This document shows, piece by piece, positions 56,127 to 64,000 of a DNA stretch of 64,000 bases (positions are counted from its first letter, which is position 1; each line of letters opens with the position of its first letter). The stretch comes from Xanthobacteraceae bacterium. Its GTDB lineage: Bacteria > Pseudomonadota > Alphaproteobacteria > Rhizobiales > Xanthobacteraceae. The notes under the pieces are model-generated. The model did no database searches and was not told the DNA's origin. It worked only from the letters and a program-made list of their open reading frames with translations. The position numbers and the translations under genes are program-made. The stretch spans positions 21,695-85,694 of the forward strand of contig JALHRD010000021.1 in the NCBI GenBank assembly GCA_022841625.1, written 5' to 3'.

Positions 56127-57080
56127 CTACCGCCGCAGCGTCTTGGCCATGATCTCTTCGCAGCGCTTGCCGGCTTCCGGATCGGCAACCGACATGTCGC
56201 CGGACGCGGCCGCCTTGAAGCGATTGGACGGCATGCCGGCCATGCCCCAGCGGCACGGCCGCATCGGGAATTTGCGCCAATATTCGGCGTCGTGCGCCTC
56301 ATAGGTCGCCTCGTCCACCTGCTGAACCTCGGCAGTATATTCAACCACGAAGCCGTTGGGCTCGACGAAATAGCCAAACACATTGTCGCCGGGCCCGTGC
56401 CGGCCGATGCCCCACTCGACATTGAAGCCGTGCTTCTTCATCCGGCCGGCGCCGCGCATCAAGCCGTCGATGCTCCCGACCTCATAGGCCATGTGGTTCA
56501 GCGAGGGCCCGTTGCCGCGCGCCATCGCGATCGAATGATGGTCGGCGCTGCAACGCACGAAATCCATCATGTCGGTTCTATCCGAGAGCTGGAAGCCGAG
56601 CGTGTCGATAAAAAACGACGTCTGCTGCTCGATCTTGGCGCTGTTGAGAACCACATGCGAGAGCTTGTTCGGCACCGAGCTGTCACTGTTGACGTTCTGA
56701 TGCCGCGCCACATCGGATGCGATGTTGAGCACATGACCCTCGGGGGTCTTGAACTGGAAGCCGTAGCCGCCACCGGCGCTGCGCGGCAGTTCGGCCGGCG
56801 CGGCGGCAACATTGACGCCGGCTGCCTTGGCCCGGTCGTGCAGCGCGTCGACCGCCTCGCGGTTCATTGCTGCGAAATGCACGCCCAACAACCCAGCGGT
56901 CGGGCGCTCACGCAATGTCACGGCATGGTGTTCGGCGCCATTGCCGCGCAGATGGATGGTCTCGCCGTCCGACACCACCGGCTCAAGCCCCCAAACCCGG
57001 CCATAAAAGGCCGCCGACTGGGTGAGATTGGTGACGCCCAATTCAATACTGCGCAGTCCGGTGATCCGTGCGTTGTTCAT
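56127..57080 (-). CDS. VOC-family extradiol dioxygenase-like protein
   Basis: A 317-residue two-module VOC protein that resembles, but is not close to, the one at 51737. Candidate metal ligands are His in AEHHAVTL, His in LSHVVLN, His in LNHMAYEV and Glu in FVVEYTAE. It would cleave a catechol-type ring. It converges on the terminator at 56071. Substrate is not determined. Confidence 0.86.
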   Translation of the reverse strand: MNNARITGLRSIELGVTNLTQSAAFYGRVWGLEPVVSDGETIHLRGNGAEHHAVTLRERPTAGLLGVHFAAMNREAVDALHDRAKAAGVNVAAAPAELPRSAGGGYGFQFKTPEGHVLNIASDVARHQNVNSDSSVPNKLSHVVLNSAKIEQQTSFFIDTLGFQLSDRTDMMDFVRCSADHHSIAMARGNGPSLNHMAYEVGSIDGLMRGAGRMKKHGFNVEWGIGRHGPGDNVFGYFVEPNGFVVEYTAEVQQVDEATYEAHDAEYWRKFPMRPCRWGMAGMPSNRFKAAASGDMSVADPEAGKRCEEIMAKTLRR

Positions 57081-57165
57081 GGGGGAAGCCTCGTTTGATT
57101 TCTAAAGCGTGCGCCATTGTAGCATGGGTCGCGGGCGAGTGAAGCGAACGCGATACCGCCACCGG

Positions 57166-58269
57166 CTAGGACGGCAGCGCCACGCATTTTTGGGGCGAAA
57201 CCCCGATATGCACGACCTGGCCGATCTGGAATTCCGCCTCAGGCTTCGACCGGATACGGACTTCGCCGTCGCCCGCATCCACCAGATAGTCGACCACCTC
57301 ACCGAGAAACACCCGGTGCGATATTTTGCCGGTGAACGCGTTAAAGCCGTCGCCGGGCGGCTTGTCCGATAGCATCAGGTCTTCCGGCCGCGCGCTGACC
57401 AACACGTCCTGGCCGGCCGTGACGGCCTGCCCGAAAATGCAGCGGAACAGGCCGTGCCCGGTCTCGACCAGGGTGGTGTGATCCGCCACCTGCACGTCCT
57501 TGACCCTGCCCTTGATAAAGTTCGCCGAACCGATGAAGTCCGCGACGAACTGGCTCTTGGGCTGACGGTAGATTTCTTGCGGCGTCCCGCGCTGGATGAT
57601 CTTGCCGAAATTGAACACCGCAATCTCGTCGGACAAGGCCAGCGCCTCGGATTGGTCGTGGGTGACATAGACCGTGGTAATGCCGAGCCGGGTCTGAAGC
57701 TGTTTGAGCTCGACCCGCATCTGCTCCCGCAACTTGGCATCGAGATTCGACAAAGGCTCGTCGAGCAGCAGGATTTGCGGCTCACGCACCAAGCCGCGGG
57801 CGAACGCAAGCCGCTGCTGCTGACCGCCGGAGAGCTGGGTCGCCGGACGGGTTTCGTATCCCGACATCCGCACCATATCGAGCGAACGCAGCACCCGCTC
57901 CTTAATCTCATTGGCCGAATATTTGCGGTCGCGCGCCACCCGCAGCGGGAACGCCACGTTCTCAAACACCGTCATGTGCGGCCAAATTGCATAGGACTGG
58001 AACACCATGCCGATACCGCGGTCGCTGGGCGGAACGAACAGGCCGTTCTCGGTATCGCAGACGGTTTGGTCGGCGATGACGATCTTGCCGGATTCCGGCC
58101 GCTCAAGGCCGGCCAGGCAGCGCAACGTCGTGGTCTTGCCGCAGCCGGATGGCCCGAGCAGCGTGATCAATTTGCCGGTGCCGATGCCGAGGCTGATACC
58201 GTCGACCGCGTTGACCACCACATTGCCGGGCGCAACGAAGGTCATTCTGAGATTCTCAATTGCGAACAT
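57166..58269 (-). CDS. Fe(III)-type ABC transporter ATP-binding protein (second system)
   Basis: From ATG 58269 (MFAIENLRMTF), with TAGGAG upstream, there are 367 residues: Walker A GPSGCGKTT, signature LSGGQQQR, Walker B ILLLDEPLSNLD, and a C-terminal TOBE domain (LVSARPEDLMLSDKPPGDGF). Clearly similar to the ATPase at 34773. The permease and two binding proteins lie directly upstream in the same strand. Confidence 0.93.
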   Translation of the reverse strand: MFAIENLRMTFVAPGNVVVNAVDGISLGIGTGKLITLLGPSGCGKTTTLRCLAGLERPESGKIVIADQTVCDTENGLFVPPSDRGIGMVFQSYAIWPHMTVFENVAFPLRVARDRKYSANEIKERVLRSLDMVRMSGYETRPATQLSGGQQQRLAFARGLVREPQILLLDEPLSNLDAKLREQMRVELKQLQTRLGITTVYVTHDQSEALALSDEIAVFNFGKIIQRGTPQEIYRQPKSQFVADFIGSANFIKGRVKDVQVADHTTLVETGHGLFRCIFGQAVTAGQDVLVSARPEDLMLSDKPPGDGFNAFTGKISHRVFLGEVVDYLVDAGDGEVRIRSKPEAEFQIGQVVHIGVSPQKCVALPS

Positions 58270-58276
58270 GGAACTC

Positions 58277-60055
58277 CTATCCCACGGCCTGGGCCTTGGC
58301 CGCGGCCGCCTCGCTGCGGCGCTGCACCCGTAATTCAAGCCAGCGCAAGCCGGCGACAATCATGATGAGCGGGATGATCTGAATGACGCCAAGGGCGGAC
58401 ACCGCGCCGTAACTGCCGCCCTCCTCCCACATGGTCAAGCTGATGGTGCCAAGCACATGGGTACCCGGCCCGACCAAAAACACCGAGGCGCCAAGCTCCC
58501 GCACCGCCAGCACGAAGATATAAATCCAGGCCGCCAACAAAACCGGCGCAAGCAGCGGCAGCAGGATCCGCAAGAATATCTGCCGCATGCGCGCGCCCGA
58601 TACCTCGGCGACCTCCTCAAGCTCCTTGTGAATTTGCGTGAGCCCGCTCGAAATGAAGCGCATGCCATAGGGCAGGTAGAGCGTGACATAGGCGATCAGG
58701 ATGATCCAAACCGTGTTGTAGACCGGGATCGGCAGCATCAGATAAGCAAACAATACCGCCGCGCCGACAATGACATGCGGCATGGCAATCGGCGTAAAGG
58801 CCAGTGAATCGAGCACCCAGCCCGACTTCGGCGCCGCCCGCAGCGCAATCCACGCCATCACGAAAGTGAGCACGACTACCAATGTCGCCGACATCGCGGC
58901 GAGGAACACGCTGGTCTTCACGGCGTCGAGGAAGATCGGGTAGCGCAGGATGAATTCGTAGTTCTCCCAGGTCGCGGGCGAGGTCGAGCCGATGAACGGC
59001 TGCGCCAGATTGCGGAAGAACGATTGCCACACCAGCGTTAGCAGCGGCAGACCGAGCGCCAGGAAGAACAGGGCCATAATGGCGATCGCCACCGGCCAGC
59101 GCCATTTTCGCAGCTTGATGCGGGTCGGCATATAGCCCTTGCCAGTAATGGTCGCGAACGCCTCCGCATTGCGGGTCGCACGCCGGTAAAAGAACACAGC
59201 AACCACGCAGATCAGCAGCAGCGTCATTCCAAGCGCGCTGGAAATTCCGAATTCAGGCGGGGCGTTCTGGATCGCGGCCTGAATCTCGGTGGTGAAGACA
59301 TCGATCCGCGCCGGCCGGCCGATCAGTCGCGGCACCTCGTAAGACGACATGCCAAGCATGAACAGCAACAGCATTGTGGAGAGGATCGCCGGACGCAACA
59401 GCGGCAGGGTGATCTTGGGCATCACCTGCCAATAACGCGCGCCAGACACCAGCGCCGCCTCCTCCAATCGCACATCGAGCACGCGCAATGCCGGCCCGAG
59501 CGCCAGATAGGCGAGCGGGAAATAGTGGCTCGACAGCGCCCAGATCATGCCACCCATGGAATAGATGCTGAACGGCGCCTCTTTCAGCCCGAACCACTCC
59601 TTCATCAACGCATTGACCCAGCCGATATTCGGGCTGAGCAAAAAGATCCAGGCCATCGATGTCAGCAGACCCGGGATGGCGAAGGACAGCAGTGCCAGCG
59701 AGTGAAACAACGGACCGAGCGGCGCATCGGTGCGCTCCACCACAAACGCCACCAGCCCGCCCAGCACCAGCGTCAGGACCGCGGTGCCGGCGGCGAAAAT
59801 CAATGAGTTTCCGAACAGACGGACGATGTGCCAGCTCGAATAGGCCTGGACGAAGTTCGACAGCGACGCCGGCCCCGGCCCGAAGCCGGTGTCCTCGGTG
59901 AAGGCGGTGTAGAACAGCGCCGCCAGCGGCACAAACACCAGCCATCCCGCGATTAGCACGCAAGCCATCAGCGCCAGATTACGCGGCCGCAGGAATATCG
60001 CGAGCGCGCGCGCCAGCACGCCGCCGCCCTCCGTACCAAGTTGAACCGTTGTCAC
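58277..60055 (-). CDS. Fe(III)-type ABC transporter permease (fused two-domain, second system)
   Basis: A 592-residue protein with about twelve helices and two permease modules, with EAA-loop segments EEAALVSGARYWQVMPKITL and EEVAEVSGARMRQIFLRILL. Its gene starts 13 bases after the stop of the binding-protein gene at 60069. The layout is like 35902. Confidence 0.92.
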   Translation of the reverse strand: MTTVQLGTEGGGVLARALAIFLRPRNLALMACVLIAGWLVFVPLAALFYTAFTEDTGFGPGPASLSNFVQAYSSWHIVRLFGNSLIFAAGTAVLTLVLGGLVAFVVERTDAPLGPLFHSLALLSFAIPGLLTSMAWIFLLSPNIGWVNALMKEWFGLKEAPFSIYSMGGMIWALSSHYFPLAYLALGPALRVLDVRLEEAALVSGARYWQVMPKITLPLLRPAILSTMLLLFMLGMSSYEVPRLIGRPARIDVFTTEIQAAIQNAPPEFGISSALGMTLLLICVVAVFFYRRATRNAEAFATITGKGYMPTRIKLRKWRWPVAIAIMALFFLALGLPLLTLVWQSFFRNLAQPFIGSTSPATWENYEFILRYPIFLDAVKTSVFLAAMSATLVVVLTFVMAWIALRAAPKSGWVLDSLAFTPIAMPHVIVGAAVLFAYLMLPIPVYNTVWIILIAYVTLYLPYGMRFISSGLTQIHKELEEVAEVSGARMRQIFLRILLPLLAPVLLAAWIYIFVLAVRELGASVFLVGPGTHVLGTISLTMWEEGGSYGAVSALGVIQIIPLIMIVAGLRWLELRVQRRSEAAAAKAQAVG

Positions 60056-60068
60056 AACCCGCCCCGCT

Positions 60069-61112
60069 TCAGCGCTGCCTGAACAATTCGGTGAACTTGC
60101 GCTGCCAAATCTTCTCTTCTTCCGGCGTCAGGATCGCTGGAATGACCTTCTGCTTTTTCATCATCGCCGAGATCCCCGGCGGATTATCGCTGACATCGCC
60201 GCGGGTTGGGAACCGGCCAAACTTGGCCAGGAATTGCTGCGATTCCTGGCTCAGCATGAAATTGGCGGCCAGCCGAGCCGCATTAGGGTTGGGCGCCAGC
60301 GCGCTGACGCCGACCTGGCCGAACATCAGCGCAACCGGGTCCATCGCCCAGACATCGATCGGACCGCCAGAGAGCTTCACATTGATCGAGAGATTGACGT
60401 AATTGTTGAGAGAAATCGCATATTCGCCGGCGCCGGTCGCGCGCGCCATCGCCAAATGGCCGTCAGTCAGGATCGGTTTGAGCGTCGTGACGATGCCCTT
60501 GACGATCTCGGTGGCGCGCCGCTCGCCATAGTGATCGAACATCGCCTTAAGCCACTCATTATCGGTGCCGTCGATCGCAACCCGATTCACCCACTGCTTG
60601 CGCGAAATGAATTCCTCGTAGGTCTTGGGCAAATCGGACGGCTGCACCAGCTTGGTGTTATAGGCGGGCGCGTTGTAATTGGCATAGGCGCCATACCAGC
60701 GCCGGCCCGGATCGCGCGCATCCGGCGAAATGTGCTTGGCCTCCGACAAGTCGATCTGCTCCAACATGGCCGGCGGGACCTTGTTGATGGTGGTGGTTTG
60801 CAGGAGATCCCAGGCCTTCTGCTTGGTGCGGTATTCGATCGCGATGCGCCCCATCAGCGGCGTATCGGCGGCCCGCACATAGCTGACCTTAATTCCGGTC
60901 GCCTCAGTGAATATCTTGAACAGTGGCAAGCCTTCCTGCTCGTTCATCGACGAGTAGACGACCAGCGCGCCTTCTTTCTGGGCCGCCGCCAGGAGCGTGG
61001 GATCGAGCCAAGGCCGCTCCGGGATCTGGCCAATGGCGGGCGCGGCGCCTAGCGCTACGACCAGGGTGGCAGGCACGCCAAGCCGGGCGACCGCGCTGCG
61101 AACTCCACCCAT
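60069..61112 (-). CDS. ABC substrate-binding protein (Fe(III)-type), paralog A
   Basis: From ATG 61112 there are 347 residues; a GGGGAGG site precedes it. The signal peptide ends near AIGQIPERP. The mature protein begins WLDPTLLAAAQKEGALVVYSS and contains NPNAARLAANFMLSQESQ. It is a tandem paralog of the protein at 61289, of equal length. It lies next to the permease and is likely one of two receptors for it. Confidence 0.9.
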   Translation of the reverse strand: MGGVRSAVARLGVPATLVVALGAAPAIGQIPERPWLDPTLLAAAQKEGALVVYSSMNEQEGLPLFKIFTEATGIKVSYVRAADTPLMGRIAIEYRTKQKAWDLLQTTTINKVPPAMLEQIDLSEAKHISPDARDPGRRWYGAYANYNAPAYNTKLVQPSDLPKTYEEFISRKQWVNRVAIDGTDNEWLKAMFDHYGERRATEIVKGIVTTLKPILTDGHLAMARATGAGEYAISLNNYVNLSINVKLSGGPIDVWAMDPVALMFGQVGVSALAPNPNAARLAANFMLSQESQQFLAKFGRFPTRGDVSDNPPGISAMMKKQKVIPAILTPEEEKIWQRKFTELFRQR

Positions 61113-61288
61113 CCCATCCTCCCCGACCAAGCCAATGACGTCGCGAATGGCGGCGCCATCGCTCCGCGCCCACAACGCCCTGTATTGACGATCCGTCACT
61201 TGATGGTCGCTGCTGGCAGCATAACAAAGGCCACCGCATTGACAAACCGATCAAATGCCCGCGCGTAGCCAGAACACCGCGGCACCCG

Positions 61289-62332
61289 CTATCGTTTTCG
61301 GAGCAGCGCCTCGAATTGCTGCCGCAGGCGCTTCTCCTCCTCCTGCGAGAACTGCGTCCGCACCACCTTGCGCACCTCGATCTGCTTGATGATGCCCGGC
61401 GGATTGGTCTCGACATCGCCGCGTGTCGGCAGACGGCCGAATTTGGCGTAGAATACCTGGCAATCCCGACTGAGCATGAAATTGGCAGCAAGTCTTGCAG
61501 CATTAGGGTTTGGCGCCATCGCGCTGACTGCAACCTGCGCATAATAGAGCGGCACCGGGTCGAGCGGGAAGAAGTCGATCGCCCCGCCAGCAAGCTTCAC
61601 ATTCAAGGTCAGATTGACGAAATTATTAAGGGCAAAAAGATACTCGCCCGCCGCCACTGAGCGCGCCATGGCGAGGCGCCCATCGGTCAGCACCGGCTTG
61701 AGATTGGCGGCAATTTCACGCACCAGCGCGGTGCCCCTCTGCTCGCCATGGAACTGCATTATTCCACGCAGCCACTCGATATCGGTGTGGTCGATCGCGA
61801 TCTTGCCGGCCCACTCCTTGCGCTGCGCGAATTCCTCAAAGCTCTTCGGCAAATCCGCCCGCGACACCTGCTTCGTATTGAACGCCGGCGTGGTGTAAAT
61901 GGTGTAGACGCCATACCAGCGCCGGTTCTGATCGCGCGCCAGCGGAGCGATATGCTTGGCCTCCGGCGGATCGAATTGTGCCAGCAATTGCTGCGGCAAT
62001 TTATGCGCGTTGGAAATATGAACGATATCGAAGGACGGCTGCTTGGCCCGCGTCTCGATGGCAATGCGCGAAGTTAGCGACGCATCATTGCCGCGGATAT
62101 AGTTGAACTTGATGCCGGTGGCGTCCTCGAAAATCTTGAACAGTGGCAGGCCTTCCTGCTCGTTGGTCGAGGAATAGACCGTCAGCGGCCCCTCTTTCTT
62201 GGCGGCGGCCAAGAGCTTCGGATCGAGCCAATCGCGGCCCTCCTGTGCCTGCGCGGGGAGCGTGCGCGCCAGCGCCAGGCCGGCGAGGCCGGCGGCCACG
62301 CCGCGACGGGATATCTTGAAGGAATGATTCAC
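61289..62332 (-). CDS. ABC substrate-binding protein (Fe(III)-type), paralog B
   Basis: The likely start is GTG 62332 (VNHSFKISRRGVAAG...), six bases after AAGGAGG on the minus strand; this gives 347 residues with an SRRGVA twin-arginine-type signal. The frame is open further to 62440 without support. WLDPKLLAAAKKEGPLTVYSS and NPNAARLAANFMLSRDCQ show close paralogy with the 60069 protein. About 180 bases separate the two genes. Confidence 0.88.
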   Translation of the reverse strand: MNHSFKISRRGVAAGLAGLALARTLPAQAQEGRDWLDPKLLAAAKKEGPLTVYSSTNEQEGLPLFKIFEDATGIKFNYIRGNDASLTSRIAIETRAKQPSFDIVHISNAHKLPQQLLAQFDPPEAKHIAPLARDQNRRWYGVYTIYTTPAFNTKQVSRADLPKSFEEFAQRKEWAGKIAIDHTDIEWLRGIMQFHGEQRGTALVREIAANLKPVLTDGRLAMARSVAAGEYLFALNNFVNLTLNVKLAGGAIDFFPLDPVPLYYAQVAVSAMAPNPNAARLAANFMLSRDCQVFYAKFGRLPTRGDVETNPPGIIKQIEVRKVVRTQFSQEEEKRLRQQFEALLRKR

Positions 62333-62536
62333 CGGCCCCTCCTTGCCACGGTCAAAGCCGCCGAACCAAAGGCCCAAGCAGGACGACCTCCCGAGACTTT
62401 TCCTTGCGCCACAGCATAGCCCGAACGCGTGGCCCAGCAAGCCATTGCATTATCGCGGCCGCCGACCGGTGGGCCGCAAAGGTGGGTTGCGATCACCCGG
62501 TCCCGCCGACTATCTATGCGGCAGCGCAACCGGCGG

Positions 62537-62615
62537 CTAGTGGAGTGGATTTGACATTCGCTACCCACCTGCCAGCAAGCACACGATGCGAATGTCAAAT
62601 CCCAAACTCCACTAG
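62537..62615. repeat. CTAGTG hairpin element, copy 4
   Basis: 79 bases from CTAGTGGAGT to ACTCCACTAG with inner arms ATTTGACATTCGC and GCGAATGTCAAAT, and three extra bases in the right arm. The 15-base spacer to the next element matches the equivalent spacer in the reverse array at 13.86 kb. Confidence 0.88.
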
Positions 62616-62628
62616 CAGCCTATACTTG

Positions 62629-62704
62629 CTAGTGGTCCTTTGATTCTAACATTCGCAAAATCGCCCGCGGAAACGGGATGCGAATGTTAGAATCGGACCA
62701 CTAG
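62629..62704. repeat. CTAGTG hairpin element, copy 5
   Basis: 76 bases from CTAGTGGTCC to GGACCACTAG, reverse complement of the copy at 13786 with two differences by eye, including in the loop. It shares its terminal CTAG (62701-62704) with the next element. Confidence 0.92.
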
Positions 62705-62775
62705 TGTCCCGATTCCGAAGTTCGTATCATCGTGCGGCGCGCTCCGTAACGAACTTCGGAATCGAAGGACACTAG
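62701..62775. repeat. CTAGTG hairpin element, copy 6
   Basis: 75 bases from CTAGTGTCCC to AGGACACTAG with inner arms GATTCCGAAGTTCGT and ACGAACTTCGGAATC, the reverse-oriented counterpart of the copy at 13895 with the same arms but a different loop. The following spacer CAACTTATTGAAT resembles the one at 13880-13892 read in reverse. Confidence 0.9.
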
Positions 62776-62788
62776 CAACTTATTGAAT

Positions 62789-62866
62789 CTAGTGTGGCTT
62801 TGGTTCAGAAGTCCGCATGTCGAACTCGCCGCGAGAATGATGCGGACTTCTGAACCGCCACACTAG
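62789..62866. repeat. CTAGTG hairpin element, copy 7
   Basis: 78 bases from CTAGTGTGG to CCACACTAG with inner arms GGTTCAGAAGTCCGCAT and ATGCGGACTTCTGAACC. Its final CTAG runs into GGAGACG, so the AGGAG ribosome-binding site of the reductase gene starts inside the element. Confidence 0.9.
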
Positions 62867-62880
62867 GAGACGACAACACC

Positions 62881-63864
62881 GTGTATTCCGTGACTGCGCC
62901 GGCAGCGACAGCGCCGACCGATTCCTTAATCGAGGTCCGCCTTATAGCGATCCAACCGGTGGCGCGCGACACCAGCCTGTTTTCGTTCCAGAGTCTCGAC
63001 CGCCGGCCGCTGCCAAACTACGCGCCCGGCGCGCATATCGACCTGCATTTGCCGAACGGGTTAATCCGCAATTACTCGCTCACGGACGCCGCGCCGGAGC
63101 CCGCGACCTATACCGTCGGCATCAAGCGCGATCCCGCGAGTCGCGGCGGTTCGCGATTCATTCATGAAGAATTGCGCGTCGGCACCGCCATCGCGATCAG
63201 CGCACCCCGCAACAATTTCCGGCTGCGCGAGGATGCCGCCCACACCATTCTGATCGCCGGCGGCATCGGCATCACACCGATCTGGTGCATGGTGCAGCGG
63301 CTCAATGCGCTCGGTCGCGGCTGGCAGTTGCACTATGCCTGCCGATCCCGCGCCGATATGGCGTTCCGGCAGGAACTCGAACGCATGCCGCAAGCGGCGC
63401 TGCATTGCGACGACGAGAGCGCCGGGCAATTTCTCGATGTCGCGGCGATTGTGGCCGGCGCGCCCAAGCACGCGCATCTCTATTGCTGCGGCCCGGCGCC
63501 AATGCTCCAGTCATTCGAAACCGCCACCAAGGACTGGCCGCGCGACCAGATCCATGTGGAATATTTCACCGCCAAGGAACCGGCGCCGTCTCGCAAGGGC
63601 GGATTCACCGTGGAACTCGCGCGCTCCGGCGTCGAATATTTCATTCCCGAAGGCGAGACCATCCTCAACGTGCTGCTCGATGCCGGTATCGACATCGACT
63701 ATTCCTGCGAACTCGGCATTTGCGGCGCCTGTGAGCAGCGGGTGATTTCGGGGATTCCGGACCACCGCGACTCGATCCTCAGCGAAGAGGAGCAGGCTGA
63801 AAACAAGCGCGTGATGATCTGCTGCGCCGGCTGCATCAGCGAGCGGCTGGTGCTCGATCTTTGA
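62881..63864 (+). CDS. PDR/VanB-type oxidoreductase (phthalate dioxygenase reductase-like)
   Basis: From GTG 62881, 12 bases after AGGAG, this encodes 327 residues. Domains are an FMN-binding reductase module (NGLIRNYSLTDA), an NAD-binding module (ILIAGGIGITPIWCMVQRL, LYCCGPAPML) and a C-terminal plant-type [2Fe-2S] domain (SCELGICGACEQRV, CCAGC). Such reductases feed Rieske oxygenases of the phthalate or vanillate type, for example the one at 15995, but no oxygenase lies beside it. Confidence 0.92.
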   Translation: MYSVTAPAATAPTDSLIEVRLIAIQPVARDTSLFSFQSLDRRPLPNYAPGAHIDLHLPNGLIRNYSLTDAAPEPATYTVGIKRDPASRGGSRFIHEELRVGTAIAISAPRNNFRLREDAAHTILIAGGIGITPIWCMVQRLNALGRGWQLHYACRSRADMAFRQELERMPQAALHCDDESAGQFLDVAAIVAGAPKHAHLYCCGPAPMLQSFETATKDWPRDQIHVEYFTAKEPAPSRKGGFTVELARSGVEYFIPEGETILNVLLDAGIDIDYSCELGICGACEQRVISGIPDHRDSILSEEEQAENKRVMICCAGCISERLVLDL

Positions 63865-63881
63865 GCCGGCCGCATCCTGCA

Positions 63882-64000
63882 ATCGGCATAGGGGCGCGGA
63901 GGTAGTGCCTCCGCGTCCCCTGCCACACCACCCGGCATGCGGGTCCGCACCGGGCGGTTCGATGGGTTGAGGTTAGCTGGTCAGTTTGGGAACTCCCAGC
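63882..64000 (-). mobile_element. 3' end of a group II intron (domains V and VI), truncated by the window
   Basis: On the minus strand, reading leftward from the window end, 63958-63927 folds as a 32-base domain V-like hairpin (ACCGCCCGG...CCGGGTGGT, loop GACC, two-base bulge TG). 63924-63885 folds as a domain VI-like hairpin with a bulged A at 63889. The putative 3' splice site is at 63882, seven bases past that A, where the sequence ends CCGAT. Domain V's CGC triad suggests bacterial class C. The intron body and any reverse transcriptase lie beyond the right edge. Confidence 0.75.

Larger units (their letters stand above)
62333..62880. other. Intergenic interval holding a hairpin-element array
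   Basis: About 550 bases. From 62333 to 62536 no feature was recognised beyond the likely upstream region of the binding-protein gene. From 62537 to 62866 it is filled by four hairpin elements, then the ribosome-binding site and start of the reductase gene. Confidence 0.7.

Overview
The window is one edge of an alphaproteobacterial chromosome, most likely Hyphomicrobiales (Bradyrhizobium/Xanthobacteraceae-like). This rests on the dnaN-recF-gyrB order, the GC-rich codon use, the RIME-like intergenic palindromes and the family resemblance of GyrB and DnaN; no rRNA or other marker was available. It opens inside dnaN, so it starts close to the replication origin and runs into about 59 kb of accessory catabolic and transport genes.

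Layout. 1-4.7 kb: dnaN (partial), recF, gyrB. 4.7-17.3 kb: an aromatic-acid catabolic block with two orphan Bug/TctC binding proteins, a UbiD-type decarboxylase, a flavin hydroxylase, a gentisate-dioxygenase-like bicupin, two small paralogous cupins on either side of a CDC48/p97-type double AAA+ ATPase, a Tat-exported FMN 2-hydroxyacid dehydrogenase and a Rieske oxygenase. 17.4-25.3 kb: a metallo-beta-lactamase-fold protein, a membrane-anchored hypothetical, a full branched-chain/aromatic-acid-type ABC importer (LivFGMH plus binding protein) and a bicupin. 25.4-32.7 kb: EutA-like protein, HyuA/HyuB pair split by a decayed REP/RAYT element, and a 3-hydroxyisobutyrate-dehydrogenase-like enzyme. 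32.7-42.3 kb: Bug proteins, hydroxycinnamoyl-CoA hydratase/lyase-like enzyme, an Fe(III)-type ABC importer, a RidA protein and a three-domain RidA fusion. 42.5-51.7 kb: two tandem two-subunit molybdenum hydroxylases, then a small cytochrome c, an FccB-like flavoprotein and soxXYZA. 51.7-57.1 kb: two extradiol (VOC) dioxygenase-like genes, a fumarylacetoacetase-family hydrolase, a Rieske ferredoxin, a Lys/Ala-rich hypothetical and an amidohydrolase. 57.2-62.3 kb: a second Fe(III)-type ABC importer with two tandem binding proteins. 62.5-63.9 kb: an array of hairpin repeats leading into a phthalate-dioxygenase-reductase-like gene, then the 3' end of a group II intron.

How it fits together: importers and periplasmic receptors probably deliver aromatic or carboxylic acids. 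Decarboxylase, hydroxylases, ring-cleaving cupins and VOC enzymes, a fumarylacetoacetase-like hydrolase and acyl-CoA/hydroxyacid enzymes would degrade them, and the Mo hydroxylases and sox/fcc genes feed electrons to periplasmic cytochromes. Substrates are not determined by the sequence. No transcriptional regulator gene was recognised anywhere in the window, and no tRNA, rRNA or CRISPR array was seen.

The most unusual items are: a family of CTAGTG...CACTAG hairpin elements with conserved linkers, present at 13.8, 37.8 and 62.5-62.9 kb; a bacterial CDC48 whose second ATPase site carries Gln instead of the Walker B Glu and lies between a metal-competent and a metal-less cupin paralog; the broken RAYT with its REP hairpins inside hyuA-hyuB; and the single-chain triple RidA.
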